Of a DNA stretch of 29,781 bases, positions 8,076-14,582 are shown piece after piece (position 1 is the stretch's first letter; each line of letters starts with the position of its first letter). The stretch is taken from the NCBI GenBank assembly GCA_900548745.1, contig URLQ01000019.1, forward strand, positions 1 through 29,781, in the 5' to 3' direction. The notes beneath the pieces were generated by a model. That model was not told where the DNA came from, ran no database searches, and saw only the letters and a program-made list of their open reading frames with translations. Made by a program: the position numbers and the translations under genes. This DNA is from an uncultured Prevotella sp. Its GTDB lineage: Bacteria; Bacteroidota; Bacteroidia; Bacteroidales; Bacteroidaceae.

Positions 8076-8168
8076 ATGACAACAAGATATCTCCATGCGA
8101 ATAAAGAAGAGCGCTTCATGGTTATTTGTCGCACAGGAGAAGAAATAAAGGCATTCCAACACTGTTAA
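8076..8168 (+). CDS. Possible 30-residue peptide or gene remnant
   Basis: The ORF encodes MTTRYLHANKEERFMVICRT plus ten more residues and stops at 8166-8168. It sits 10 bases after a consensus -7 box, so it would be nearly leaderless. The peptide has ordinary composition and no signal or membrane segment. It could be a small protein, a leader peptide for the repeat-rich transcript that follows, or the surviving start of a lost gene. I cannot assign a function. Confidence 0.25.
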   Translation: MTTRYLHANKEERFMVICRTGEEIKAFQHC

Positions 8169-8235
8169 GATACTGATACAAAGTCAGATACACATCTTAC
8201 AGCGTTGACTTGACGAAAAACCGTAAGGAACAAAA

Positions 8236-8377
8236 GGTGACAGTGGTGACAGTGGTGACAGTAGTTTTTATAAACCCCTTACGCGCGCGGGCAGGAAAAC
8301 ATAATAATTAATTTATAAACTAATTATTACTATATATAATATTATAAAAGTACTGTCACCAGTGTCATACTGTCACC
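8236..8377. repeat. Nested inverted repeats built on GGTGACAGT
   Basis: Three exact 9-base copies of GGTGACAGT (8236-8262) face two exact reverse-complement copies, ACTGTCACC, at 8352-8360 and 8369-8377, with one degenerate copy between. Inside lies a GC-rich CGCGCGCGGGC patch (8282-8292) and a second inverted pair, TAATAATTA (8302-8310) with TAATTATTA (8321-8329). From memory, similar GTGACAGT arrays occur near VirE/DUF3987 primase-like cassettes in Bacteroides, but no such gene is here. This may therefore be a scar of that cassette; that link is inference. Confidence 0.7.
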
Positions 8378-8401
8378 CCTACTAATACAAATCACAACTC
8401 C

Positions 8402-8520
8402 ACGAATTACAATACATAAATCTGTGAGTTACGATTCATAAGTCCATGAGTTACGATTCATAAGTCCCTGAATTACGATCCATAAGTCCGTGAGTTATGA
8501 TTCACAAGTTCGTGAGTTGT
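8402..8520. repeat. 22-base tandem repeat array (five units plus a partial)
   Basis: Five contiguous 22-base units start at 8402, 8424, 8446, 8468 and 8490, with a partial sixth at 8512. The consensus is close to GTGAGTTACGATTCATAAGT plus CC. Units differ at one to several bases, the first unit most. There are no spacers, so it is not a CRISPR array. Head-to-tail repeats of this length resemble replication iterons, but no Rep gene is nearby. Confidence 0.88.
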
Positions 8521-8713
8521 TGCGAATTAAAAACAGGCAAAAGATGCCTTGTAAAAAGCCCAAAAAACAAGCAAGCCCTAATGATTTGGGTTTAAACATC
8601 CTAATGATCGTTTGGGGGTTAAAGACAACATCACCTCATGGTTTGTGAATATTTATAATTGCATAAATAACCAATCCTGTTGTATAAATAAACAGTTTGT
8701 TCAGCACGTCCAT

Positions 8714-8766
8714 ATAGTCCGATTCTGACATTTACGCCAAGCCTCTGTAGACACGTTATTTTGTCA
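8714..8766. repeat. Dispersed repeat A, copy 1
   Basis: About 53 bases containing CCGATTCTGACAT, GCCAAG and CTCTGTAGACA. They are repeated in the same orientation at 11839-11890 with roughly 80 percent identity by eye. The two copies flank the WYL pseudogene, the RhuM-Doc gene and the gene remnants. Confidence 0.75.
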
Positions 8767-8772
8767 TCATTT

Positions 8773-8838
8773 AGAAATTCGGTAACTTTCCAATAGAAAG
8801 TCCGTAACTTTCTCATAGAAATTCGGTAACTTTCATTT
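8773..8838. repeat. Dispersed tandem repeat B, copy 1 (three 22-base units)
   Basis: Units start at 8773, 8795 and 8817 and read close to AGAAATTCGGTAACTTTCTC plus AT. The same unit occurs at 14529-14582. It lies 6 bases after dispersed repeat A. Its period equals that of the neighbouring 8402-8520 array although the sequence differs. Confidence 0.8.
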
Positions 8839-9108
8839 TGAAGTTAATTGGACATCTATTTCATGTTGCTTCAGCAAACATCCAAATCTGTATCCATATC
8901 CTCTTTTATGCACCAAACACGCACGTTGTAATTGTATAAACATACAGTTTCCCACGTTGCGTTTTTAATGCCATTCTTCATACTACATTTGGAACTCGTC
9001 AAAAAAAAGTTTCTTTTGCAAAAGGACAGGCAGGTATGAACGAAAAAGGCACACAGAAACAATAACTTTGCAGCTAAAACGTTATGTATGTAAAGACGTA
9101 ATATATTC

Positions 9109-9663
9109 ATGGCTCTAAATCAAACAAATAAGCTTGTATGGATTGTTGAAACCATCTATCGAGCACATAAGATTTCCTTCGAGGAACTGAACCACCGCTG
9201 GATGGACAATGTGGACCTGAGCGGTGGTGAGGAGATGTTGAAGCGTACATTCCACAAATGGAAATGGAATATCTTTGACACCTTCGGCTTGTCAATAGAA
9301 TGTGAAAAGGTTGCTCCATATAGGTACTACATCGCCAACGTGGACGACATGAAGAGTGACAGTATCCAGAACTGGTTGCTGAGTACGCTTTCTGTAAGCA
9401 ATTCCCTCCTTGAAAACAAATCAATCAAAGACAGGATTATTTTTGAAATTGTGCCAAGTGGCAATGAATTTTTGAGACCTATCATGGGCGCGATGAAGAA
9501 AAACCGCTTCATCCACATCAAATAATTGCAAGTCAGACCGACAATCGACTTCCAGCAGGAACTGCTTTGGAATGGTGAGAATCTTGAAGTATTCGAACCT
9601 CTCTGGCTACGCAAGTAGATTGCTGGTAAGATAAAGAGAATGTGGAATCAATATAAGGAGTAA
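9109..9663 (+). pseudogene. WYL-domain transcriptional regulator pseudogene (core deleted)
   Basis: The first 138 codons match the N-terminal part of Bacteroidales WYL regulators: a helix-turn-helix opening (KLVWIVETIYRAHKISFEEL), KRTFHKWKWNIFDTFGL, and the linker with IKDRIIFEIVPSGNEFLRPI leading to MKKNRFIHI. There the reading stops at 9523. In the same frame the sequence resumes with QVRPTIDFQQELLWNGENLE and FEPLWLRK, then a second stop, then IAGKIKRMWNQYKE. This is the family's C-terminal tail. So most of the ligand-sensing WYL core is missing and two in-frame stops remain. The helix-turn-helix part could still be made from the box at 9063-9070 and might bind DNA. It ends 8 bases before the RhuM-Doc gene. 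Confidence 0.85.
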
Positions 9664-9671
9664 GGATTAAT

Positions 9672-10676
9672 ATGACTGAGAATAAAATTGTTGCAAATAA
9701 TGGTTCGTCTATCGTTCTATATACGACTGATGATGGTAACACCCAACTTGAAGTAAAGCTGGAAAAGGATACTGTGTGGCTTACACAAAACCAAATGGCT
9801 GAATTATTCGGAAGAGATCGTACTGTAATAACGCGCCATATAAGAAACATTTTCAAGGAAGGTGAATTAGACGAAAATATCACATGTGCAAAATTTGCAC
9901 ATATGGGTGCTGACCAAGATCAAACCTATGAAACAAAGATGTATAGCCTTGATGTGATTATATCTGTCGGTTATAGGGTAAAGAGTATAAACGGAACCAA
10001 ATTCAGAATATGGGCTAACAGCATATTAAAGCAGTACCTCATCAGAGGCTATGCCATAGACCAACGTCGCCTCGACCACTATGAGGAATTGAAGGATGTG
10101 GTTCGATTGATGTCGCGAGCTCTCACTCTCCAAGACAAGGTTTCGGAAGGAGAATACTCCGGACTTTTCAGTGTAATTACGGATTATGTCTATGCCCTCG
10201 ACACGCTCGACCGCTACGATTATCAGGCATTGGGCGTTGAGAAGACAACCAAGGAGGAATTTTTCCACGCCACCTACGAGAATGCCATGGATGCTATCAA
10301 TGCTTTGAAAGTGAAATTTGGCGAAAGTCAATGGTTCGCAAACGAGAAAGATGATTCTTTCAGAAGCAGCATAGGACAGATTTATCAGACTTTTGGCGGT
10401 GAGGACCTTTATCCATCGGTAGAAGAAAAGGCAGCTATGTTGCTGTATCTTGTGGTGAAAAATCATTCTTTCAGCGATGGCAACAAGCGTATTGCTGCCA
10501 TGCTCTTCCTTTGGTTCATGGAGAAGAATGGCATACTATATGGTCTGGACGGACATAAACGAATAGCTGACAACACCCTCGTCGCCCTAACGCTGATGAT
10601 TGCCGAAAGCCGCACCGAAGAGAAAGATGTGATGGTGAAAGTGGTGATCAATCTGATTAATAAAGATAATCAATAA
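9672..10676 (+). CDS. rhuM: RhuM-Doc protein (virulence RhuM family with Fic/DOC domain)
   Basis: The 334-residue protein has two parts. Residues about 20-125 are the RhuM domain, with VWLTQNQMAELFGRDRTVIT (a helix-turn-helix-like segment) and YSLDVIISVGYRVKS at 91-105. Residues about 190-320 are a Fic/Doc fold with the loop HSFSDGNKRIAA at 265-276. That loop keeps H265, F267, D269, G270, N271 and R273, but the second arginine of AMPylating Fic proteins (HxFx(D/E)GNxRxxR) is replaced by Ala. This makes it Doc-like, and Doc is a kinase of EF-Tu. The gene is intact, lies 8 bases after a broken WYL regulator, and has no obvious Phd-like antitoxin beside it. Toxin activity is inference; RhuM was named as a Salmonella virulence-island gene. 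Confidence 0.88.
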   Translation: MTENKIVANNGSSIVLYTTDDGNTQLEVKLEKDTVWLTQNQMAELFGRDRTVITRHIRNIFKEGELDENITCAKFAHMGADQDQTYETKMYSLDVIISVGYRVKSINGTKFRIWANSILKQYLIRGYAIDQRRLDHYEELKDVVRLMSRALTLQDKVSEGEYSGLFSVITDYVYALDTLDRYDYQALGVEKTTKEEFFHATYENAMDAINALKVKFGESQWFANEKDDSFRSSIGQIYQTFGGEDLYPSVEEKAAMLLYLVVKNHSFSDGNKRIAAMLFLWFMEKNGILYGLDGHKRIADNTLVALTLMIAESRTEEKDVMVKVVINLINKDNQ

Positions 10677-11084
10677 ATACATGTAAAATCACAATATGTC
10701 GTCAGTTCAAAAATAGTAAAGAGCTTAGAGAATACGGACTTCTACGGACTCCGAATTTCCATCAGCTCCAACGAATACAGACTCGAAACGGAGTTTTTCA
10801 GTCCGGAACTCATGGACATGCTTCGCACGGCCAACGCTCTCAGCAAATGGGACATGACTCTCGACACCGCTCAATACAAACGGATGTATCAGCGCATCTC
10901 TGCCATCGAGTTCTCCATCCTCCGCATCGGTGAATATCCGATACCAAGCATCATCGACATCGTGAACAGCATACGTTTAGCAAAAGGCAACGTATTCGCT
11001 GAATGGAAAAACTCAGAAACTGCCAAATTCTTTGAAGACCATGGATATAAGAATAAAAAGCAAGCAGGAGGCTACTTCTTCTAA
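10677..11084 (+). pseudogene. Remnant of an unrecognised gene (start missing)
   Basis: After the RhuM stop codon the same frame stays open to 11084 and encodes about 135 residues of protein-like sequence (LENTDFYGLRISISSNEYRL, EFFSPELMDMLRTANALSKW, IVNSIRLAKGNVFAEWKNSE). No ATG, GTG or TTG start fits the beginning. Only an internal ATG at 10812 would give 90 residues. I therefore read it as the 3' part of a gene cut at its 5' end by the junction with rhuM. The family is not recognised. Its end overlaps the next remnant by 44 bases. Confidence 0.5.
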
Positions 11085-11238
11085 AGAGCACTCCTTCGAT
11101 ATTAAAGTTCCGAATTCATGGCAGTCATTATCTGATAGTCAACTCCAGTATTTCTTCACGCAGCTCTCGCACGATCTGCCAATGGAAGAAATTCTCACTC
11201 TCTGTCTGTTCAAATGGTCAGACCTAAGAGTGCCCTAA
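11041..11238 (+). pseudogene. Truncated small protein of a Bacteroidales accessory-element family
   Basis: The ORF encodes 65 residues beginning MDIRIKSKQEATSSKEHSFD, then IKVPNSWQSLSDSQLQYFF and MEEILTLCLFKWSDLRV. From memory, a longer Prevotella/Bacteroides accessory family shares the pattern of a VPxxWxxLxxxQL opening and a CLxxW motif. Here the protein ends just after that motif, so it is probably cut short. I cannot confirm this by search. The start overlaps the previous remnant, as expected for two genes from one old operon. A hairpin begins with the next base after the stop. Confidence 0.4.
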
Positions 11239-11270
11239 CGGTACCAGAAAAGTATAGCATCCTGGTACCG
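11239..11270. repeat. Nine-base inverted repeat (CGGTACCAG / CTGGTACCG)
   Basis: Perfect arms at 11239-11247 and 11262-11270 enclose a 14-base loop. The hairpin starts with the base after the truncated gene's stop codon and lies 36 bases beyond the stop of the opposing minus-strand ORF. It could end either transcript, but no T-tract follows on either strand. Confidence 0.5.
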
Positions 11271-11306
11271 ATAGTTCAGCATAGGTATACTGATTGTGTA
11301 TCATAG

Positions 11307-11687
11307 CTATACTCCAGGTAATCGCAGCTTCACGCCATCCATATCCCTGACAAACAGGAAACTTTCCTGCCGGAAGTGTAAGGTAGTGTGAGGGTAAAAA
11401 ATAAAAAAAACTTGAAACAATCTTTCATTGAGTGTGTTTGTACGTTGCAATATTTCATAATGATGGGTAAACTGTACTGCAAGAAATGCATCCAGTGTTG
11501 CCTTGTCAAATTGGTCCTTTGTCAATGGACCAATTACAATATCTTCACAAACAGTGATATTGGTAAAATCTGTAATATAACTATTGTTGGTGAAATCCGA
11601 GAGTGTACGAAAATAGTTTTGCCATGCGAGATAGAATGATTTTATTCTTTTCAACTGCGTTTTAGAAAGACCTTTTAAACCCGGCAT
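11307..11687 (-). CDS. Hypothetical protein, uncertain
   Basis: I do not recognise this 126-residue ORF. Its composition looks protein-like: an opening MPGLKGLSKTQLKRIKSFYL, a polar middle (PLTKDQFDKATLDAFLAVQF), and an aromatic-rich end. It has no signal peptide. The ATG follows AGGAA closely on the minus strand. No promoter box is seen upstream. It sits alone among debris and is read against its neighbours, so it may be a remnant. The overlapping 83-residue plus-strand frame is Cys- and Ile-rich and less convincing. Confidence 0.33.
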   Translation of the reverse strand: MPGLKGLSKTQLKRIKSFYLAWQNYFRTLSDFTNNSYITDFTNITVCEDIVIGPLTKDQFDKATLDAFLAVQFTHHYEILQRTNTLNERLFQVFFIFYPHTTLHFRQESFLFVRDMDGVKLRLPGV

Positions 11688-12087
11688 TTCCTATTGTAGC
11701 TGTAAAAAAATCGCATCAAGAACTTTATCACCCCAATGTGAGGTTTGTTTACGACATAATATATATCCACCGATGGAATAATTCAAGGCCAAAGAACCCT
11801 TGTTGGCTTAAATCATCACCTTACGCCTCGTTTGTAGAATAGCCGATTCTGACATATAAGCCAAGACTCTGTAGACATAGGATTTTATCAAAAGGGGAGA
11901 GACAGTTTGCTTGCTTGCGAAAAAAATCAACGGGAAACACTTGTACAAAGTCAAGAGAATTGGCTAAACACATTTAAATGTCACTCTCTTGTGGATATTT
12001 CATGGCACTTGATGGCGATTATTATTTAATTTTGTGTATTTTTGCAGATATAATTCTTAAGCTAATAACAAAATAAAAGATTTACTT
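11688..12087. other. Intergenic region between remnants, with repeat A copy 2 and a -7 box
   Basis: No gene is visible in these 400 bases. They hold dispersed repeat A copy 2 (11839-11890), an AT-rich stretch, and the box TATTTTTG at 12037-12044, about 45 bases before the RHS remnant's start codon. The box is a full TAnnTTTG match and may still drive transcription of the RHS remnant and the genes behind it. Confidence 0.5.
11839..11890. repeat. Dispersed repeat A, copy 2
   Basis: This copy contains CCGATTCTGACATATAAGCC and ACTCTGTAGACATAGG and runs in the same orientation as copy 1 at 8714-8766. Bases outside the aligned 50 or so do not match. Confidence 0.75.
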
Positions 12088-12750
12088 ATGAAACACTTGA
12101 TATGTCTACTAATGTCCTTTATCTCTTTAGGTCTGCACTCTCAGAATGTTATTACCTATCGCTACGATGCCTCCGGCAACCGTATATCACGTTTGTACAA
12201 ATCAAATGCCAACTCGAAAAAAATAAAAAAATCCCTTTGCATAACAGAAAGACGGCAAACCTGTTAAGACAATTCTCTTCGGGAATGGCTATGAGAAGAT
12301 AAAAGACGGCGACACACTTCGGGAATTTACATATATAGGCAATGGATTGTTACACTACAGGGAGAACGGTGGAGAATCTAAGCTCCTATATATGTTCACC
12401 GATGCGCAAGGCAGTATAAGAGAGATATACGACAGAGACGGCAACGTGCTTTTCAGTGCGGACTACGACCCGTGGGGCAATATTACGGTTGTCAAAAACG
12501 ATATAGGCTTCATTAGAGGCTATACCGGCCATGAGATAAAAGAAAGTGTCCTTAACAGTGCTAAGATTTGGCCATATAATAAAATCTCGCATGATTTGTT
12601 TTGACGGAAACTTGGGCAAATTATCTTTCAAAACAGTACTTCGGAGTTGCTTGGCATGGACTTGATGTATATACTTATACTACAAGATATAGATTTTATC
12701 CAGCAAGAAATATTAGCAAAGATTTATTTAGAGTTAAGTTCGGATTTTAG
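12088..12750 (+). pseudogene. RHS/YD-repeat polymorphic toxin gene, degenerate remnant
   Basis: The first 59 codons give a signal peptide (MKHLICLLMSFISLGLHSQN) and a YD-repeat motif (YRYDASGNRISR), then a stop at 12265. Frame +2 carries the RHS core from about 12245 to 12604: FGNGYEKI, MFTDAQGSIREIYDRDGNVL, SADYDPWGN, GYTGHE. The core's usual ending (a LxNxxxRxYDPxxGRFL motif) is absent. It is replaced by a short unrelated tail. From 12592 a third stretch, in the original frame, encodes YLSKQYFGVAWHGLDVYTYT and TRYRFYPARNISKDLFRVKF to a stop at 12748; this could be the end of a C-terminal toxin domain. So the gene has lost most YD repeats and carries at least two frameshifts or deletions. 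Small immunity-type genes follow. Confidence 0.82.
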
Positions 12751-12770
12751 TAATTTAAATATAGCTGATT

Positions 12771-13205
12771 ATGAAAAAAATATTGTTATTAGTCTTTTCT
12801 TTGTTCTTTTTAAATTCATGTATTATTGATTATAAGCCAGCTGGATATTTTGTATATAATCATACAAAAGATACGTTACTTATAGAAATGACAGAGTCTG
12901 AAACTTTAACAGATAGCATTTACTGGGGAATACATTCTTTGGATTCTGTTTTGTTAGATTCGGAACAGGATACGATATGTGTGTCTGTAAAAGGGGAAAA
13001 AGTAGCTTTCTGGCGATTTAATTATGTATTGCCTTATTCAGAATCGGGTTCTATATATCCTTTGCCTGATACATGCTATGTGTATGTTATAAAATGGAAT
13101 ATAGCGAAATCTTATTCTTTTGAAGAAATACGTGATAAGAAATTATATGACAGACGTGTTGTTTCAAGGAAAGATTTTGATGGGCATGTATACGAATACT
13201 GGTAG
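12771..13205 (+). CDS. Small lipoprotein behind the RHS remnant
   Basis: The 144-residue protein begins MKKILLLVFSLFFLNSC, a clear lipoprotein signal with lipobox LNSC and acylated C17. The mature part is acidic and aromatic (YFVYNHTKDTLLIEM, DSIYWGIHSLDSVLL, DTCYVYVIKWNIA). From memory it resembles small lipoproteins found near Bacteroides RHS loci, but I cannot name a family. It starts 20 bases after the toxin remnant's last stop and is much more AT-rich than the core genes. A role in immunity to an RHS toxin is a guess from position. Confidence 0.72.
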   Translation: MKKILLLVFSLFFLNSCIIDYKPAGYFVYNHTKDTLLIEMTESETLTDSIYWGIHSLDSVLLDSEQDTICVSVKGEKVAFWRFNYVLPYSESGSIYPLPDTCYVYVIKWNIAKSYSFEEIRDKKLYDRRVVSRKDFDGHVYEYW

Positions 13206-13265
13206 TTATGGCGCTTCAAATATTAGTGATTTTGTGGTGGATTCAATGTGGTAATTTTTATAGTT

Positions 13266-13745
13266 ATGAGTAAAATAAAGTGTAAATTTATAATCTTTTT
13301 GAATTACGTTATATGTTATTTTTATGCTTATATGTTTGAGCATATTAAAGCTTATATTTATTATTATTTTTATAACAAAAAGTTTAATTCTAAAGATTGC
13401 AAAAGCTATTTCTGTAGTAATACATATAAGTATAATATAATACGCCAGATGAAATATTGTGATTATAGTAATTCTTTTATGATAATGTTCTTTATGATTC
13501 TTCCATTTTCTGTGATAATAGCTAAGTGTGTATCTTTTTATCTCTGTTATAATGGCTTCTTAATATGGCTTATAATACAAACTATATTTTCGTGTTATAT
13601 GATGTTTGTGTTAGATGACAATGCTTCAGAATATTTTTCTATATTTTATAGAATTAATATTCTGAAAAAGAAAAGATCTTTTATATGGTCTTTATTAATA
13701 TTTGAAATATTAGCATGGATGATTTGTATATATCTTTTCATTTAA
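13266..13745 (+). CDS. Hypothetical multi-pass membrane protein in the RHS locus
   Basis: The 159-residue protein, counted from ATG 13266 (a GTG six codons earlier is possible), is unusually rich in Phe, Ile, Tyr and Lys. Hydrophobic segments lie near the N-terminus (FIIFLNYVICYFYAYM) and at about 72-112 and 140-159 (LIFEILAWMICIYLFI). A soluble, Tyr/Lys/Cys-rich patch lies between. I do not recognise a family. Base composition is very AT-rich, like its neighbours, which points to horizontal origin. Membrane immunity proteins are common in polymorphic toxin loci, but function here is unassigned. Confidence 0.6.
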   Translation: MSKIKCKFIIFLNYVICYFYAYMFEHIKAYIYYYFYNKKFNSKDCKSYFCSNTYKYNIIRQMKYCDYSNSFMIMFFMILPFSVIIAKCVSFYLCYNGFLIWLIIQTIFSCYMMFVLDDNASEYFSIFYRINILKKKRSFIWSLLIFEILAWMICIYLFI

Positions 13746-13802
13746 TATATCGAAATTAGAGACTATTGAAAAAACAAATAGTGATTTATAAAAATTTGAA
13801 TT

Positions 13803-14303
13803 ATGGAAAAAAGGAAAAGAATAGTAACAAAGATTGGAGACCTTTTTAGTGTAGATTTGGATGGCAAGACAAAGAGATTTTTCCAATATGTAGCAATTGA
13901 CGAAAGTATGTTGGGAGGGTCTGTAATACGTGTCTTTAAAAGGAAGTATGATATAGATGCTGAGCCATCGTTTGACGAGATTGTGAACGACGAAGTAGAC
14001 TTCTATACTCACACGTCCTTAAAAATCGGAATATTAGAAGGATATTGGAAAAAAATAGGACGCTATGCAGATATAGGAGATACTGAAAATATTTATTTTA
14101 GATCTGTCGGGGAGTTGGATGCATCAAAATTAAAGAAATCACGGCATTGGCTTGTTTGGAAAGTCAATTGCGTGCGACAAGATATTGGTGAAATGAAGGA
14201 AATTTATAAAAATTATGATTTAGGTTCATTATTTCCAAGTATTTGGGTTCTAAACAAAATAAAAACAGGTCGTATGGGAATAAAGCTTGAAGAAATAGAA
14301 TAA
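13803..14303 (+). CDS. Imm26-like immunity protein
   Basis: The 166-residue soluble protein has the opening RKRIVTKIGDLFSVDLDGKT, then FFQYVAIDES and SVIRVFKRKY, a pattern that fits the all-beta Imm26 immunity family (K-x-G-D-hydrophobic near the start, then a small barrel). The middle FDEIVNDEVDFYTHT and the end WVLNKIKTGRMGIKL have no known catalytic motif. It lies last in a run of three AT-rich genes behind the broken RHS toxin gene, where immunity genes are expected. The family call is from memory of the motif and is moderate. Its stop codon lies 3 bases before the left inverted repeat of the 223-bp element. Confidence 0.6.
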   Translation: MEKRKRIVTKIGDLFSVDLDGKTKRFFQYVAIDESMLGGSVIRVFKRKYDIDAEPSFDEIVNDEVDFYTHTSLKIGILEGYWKKIGRYADIGDTENIYFRSVGELDASKLKKSRHWLVWKVNCVRQDIGEMKEIYKNYDLGSLFPSIWVLNKIKTGRMGIKLEEIE

Positions 14304-14306
14304 TAA

Positions 14307-14529
14307 TGGTTCTTCGTCAATTTAGGTGATAAAAACAATGCTTATAAGTTTCCTAAACACTTTTCTGCCAACATATTAGTGAGTAATATTAGAAGTTACA
14401 AATGTATGTAATTGTTTGGTATCCAAGAGAAGTGTGTTGAACAGCATGTAACCTGACGTCTTGAGAGCAAAATTACTTTATGCCGACTGATTGGCAAGAG
14501 ATATTACCACCTAAATTGACGAAGAACCA
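14307..14529. mobile_element. MITE-like element with perfect 22-base terminal inverted repeats
   Basis: The left end (14307-14328) begins TGGTTCTTCGTCAATTTAGG and the right end (14508-14529) is its exact reverse complement over 22 bases. The 179-base interior has no ORF. The ends resemble those of ISL3-family insertion sequences (GGxTCTTxGTCAA), so it may be a miniature, non-autonomous derivative or an internally deleted IS. I find no matching 8-base target duplication (ATAATAAT versus ACTTTCTC). It abuts repeat B on the right and the Imm26-like gene on the left. Confidence 0.75.
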
Positions 14530-14582
14530 CTTTCTCATAGAAATTATGTAACTTTCTCATAGAAACTCGGTGACTTTCTATT
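14529..14582. repeat. Dispersed tandem repeat B, copy 2 (about 2.5 units of 22 bases)
   Basis: A partial unit (ACTTTCTCAT, 14529-14538) is followed by full units at 14539 and 14561. They read AGAAATTATGTAACTTTCTC plus AT and AGAAACTCGGTGACTTTCTA plus TT. They match the units at 8773-8838. The array starts exactly at the end of the inverted-repeat element. Confidence 0.8.

Larger units (their letters stand above)
7870..9108. other. Repeat-rich intergenic region
   Basis: No convincing protein gene lies in these 1.24 kb apart from the 30-codon ORF. The region holds, in order, the palindrome, the GGTGACAGT inverted repeats, the 22-base array, two similar CCTAATGAT-containing segments near 8577 and 8600, repeat A, repeat B, and a -7 box (TAACTTTG at 9063-9070) leading to the WYL pseudogene. 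The stretch 8840-9060 shows nothing I can name. Confidence 0.7.

Noticed and set aside
8402..8520. CRISPR array
   Set aside because: The repeats are contiguous with no spacers between them, units vary, and no cas gene is in the window.
8402..8520. Iteron-type replication origin
   Set aside because: Repeat length fits, but there is no Rep gene, and the surroundings are chromosomal core genes; kept only as a possibility.
13144..13254. Alternative-frame ORF ending GSYGASNISDFVVDSMW over the lipoprotein's 3' end
   Set aside because: The peptide looks protein-like and could be another toxin-domain scrap, but it lies almost wholly inside a well-formed lipoprotein gene and has no independent support.
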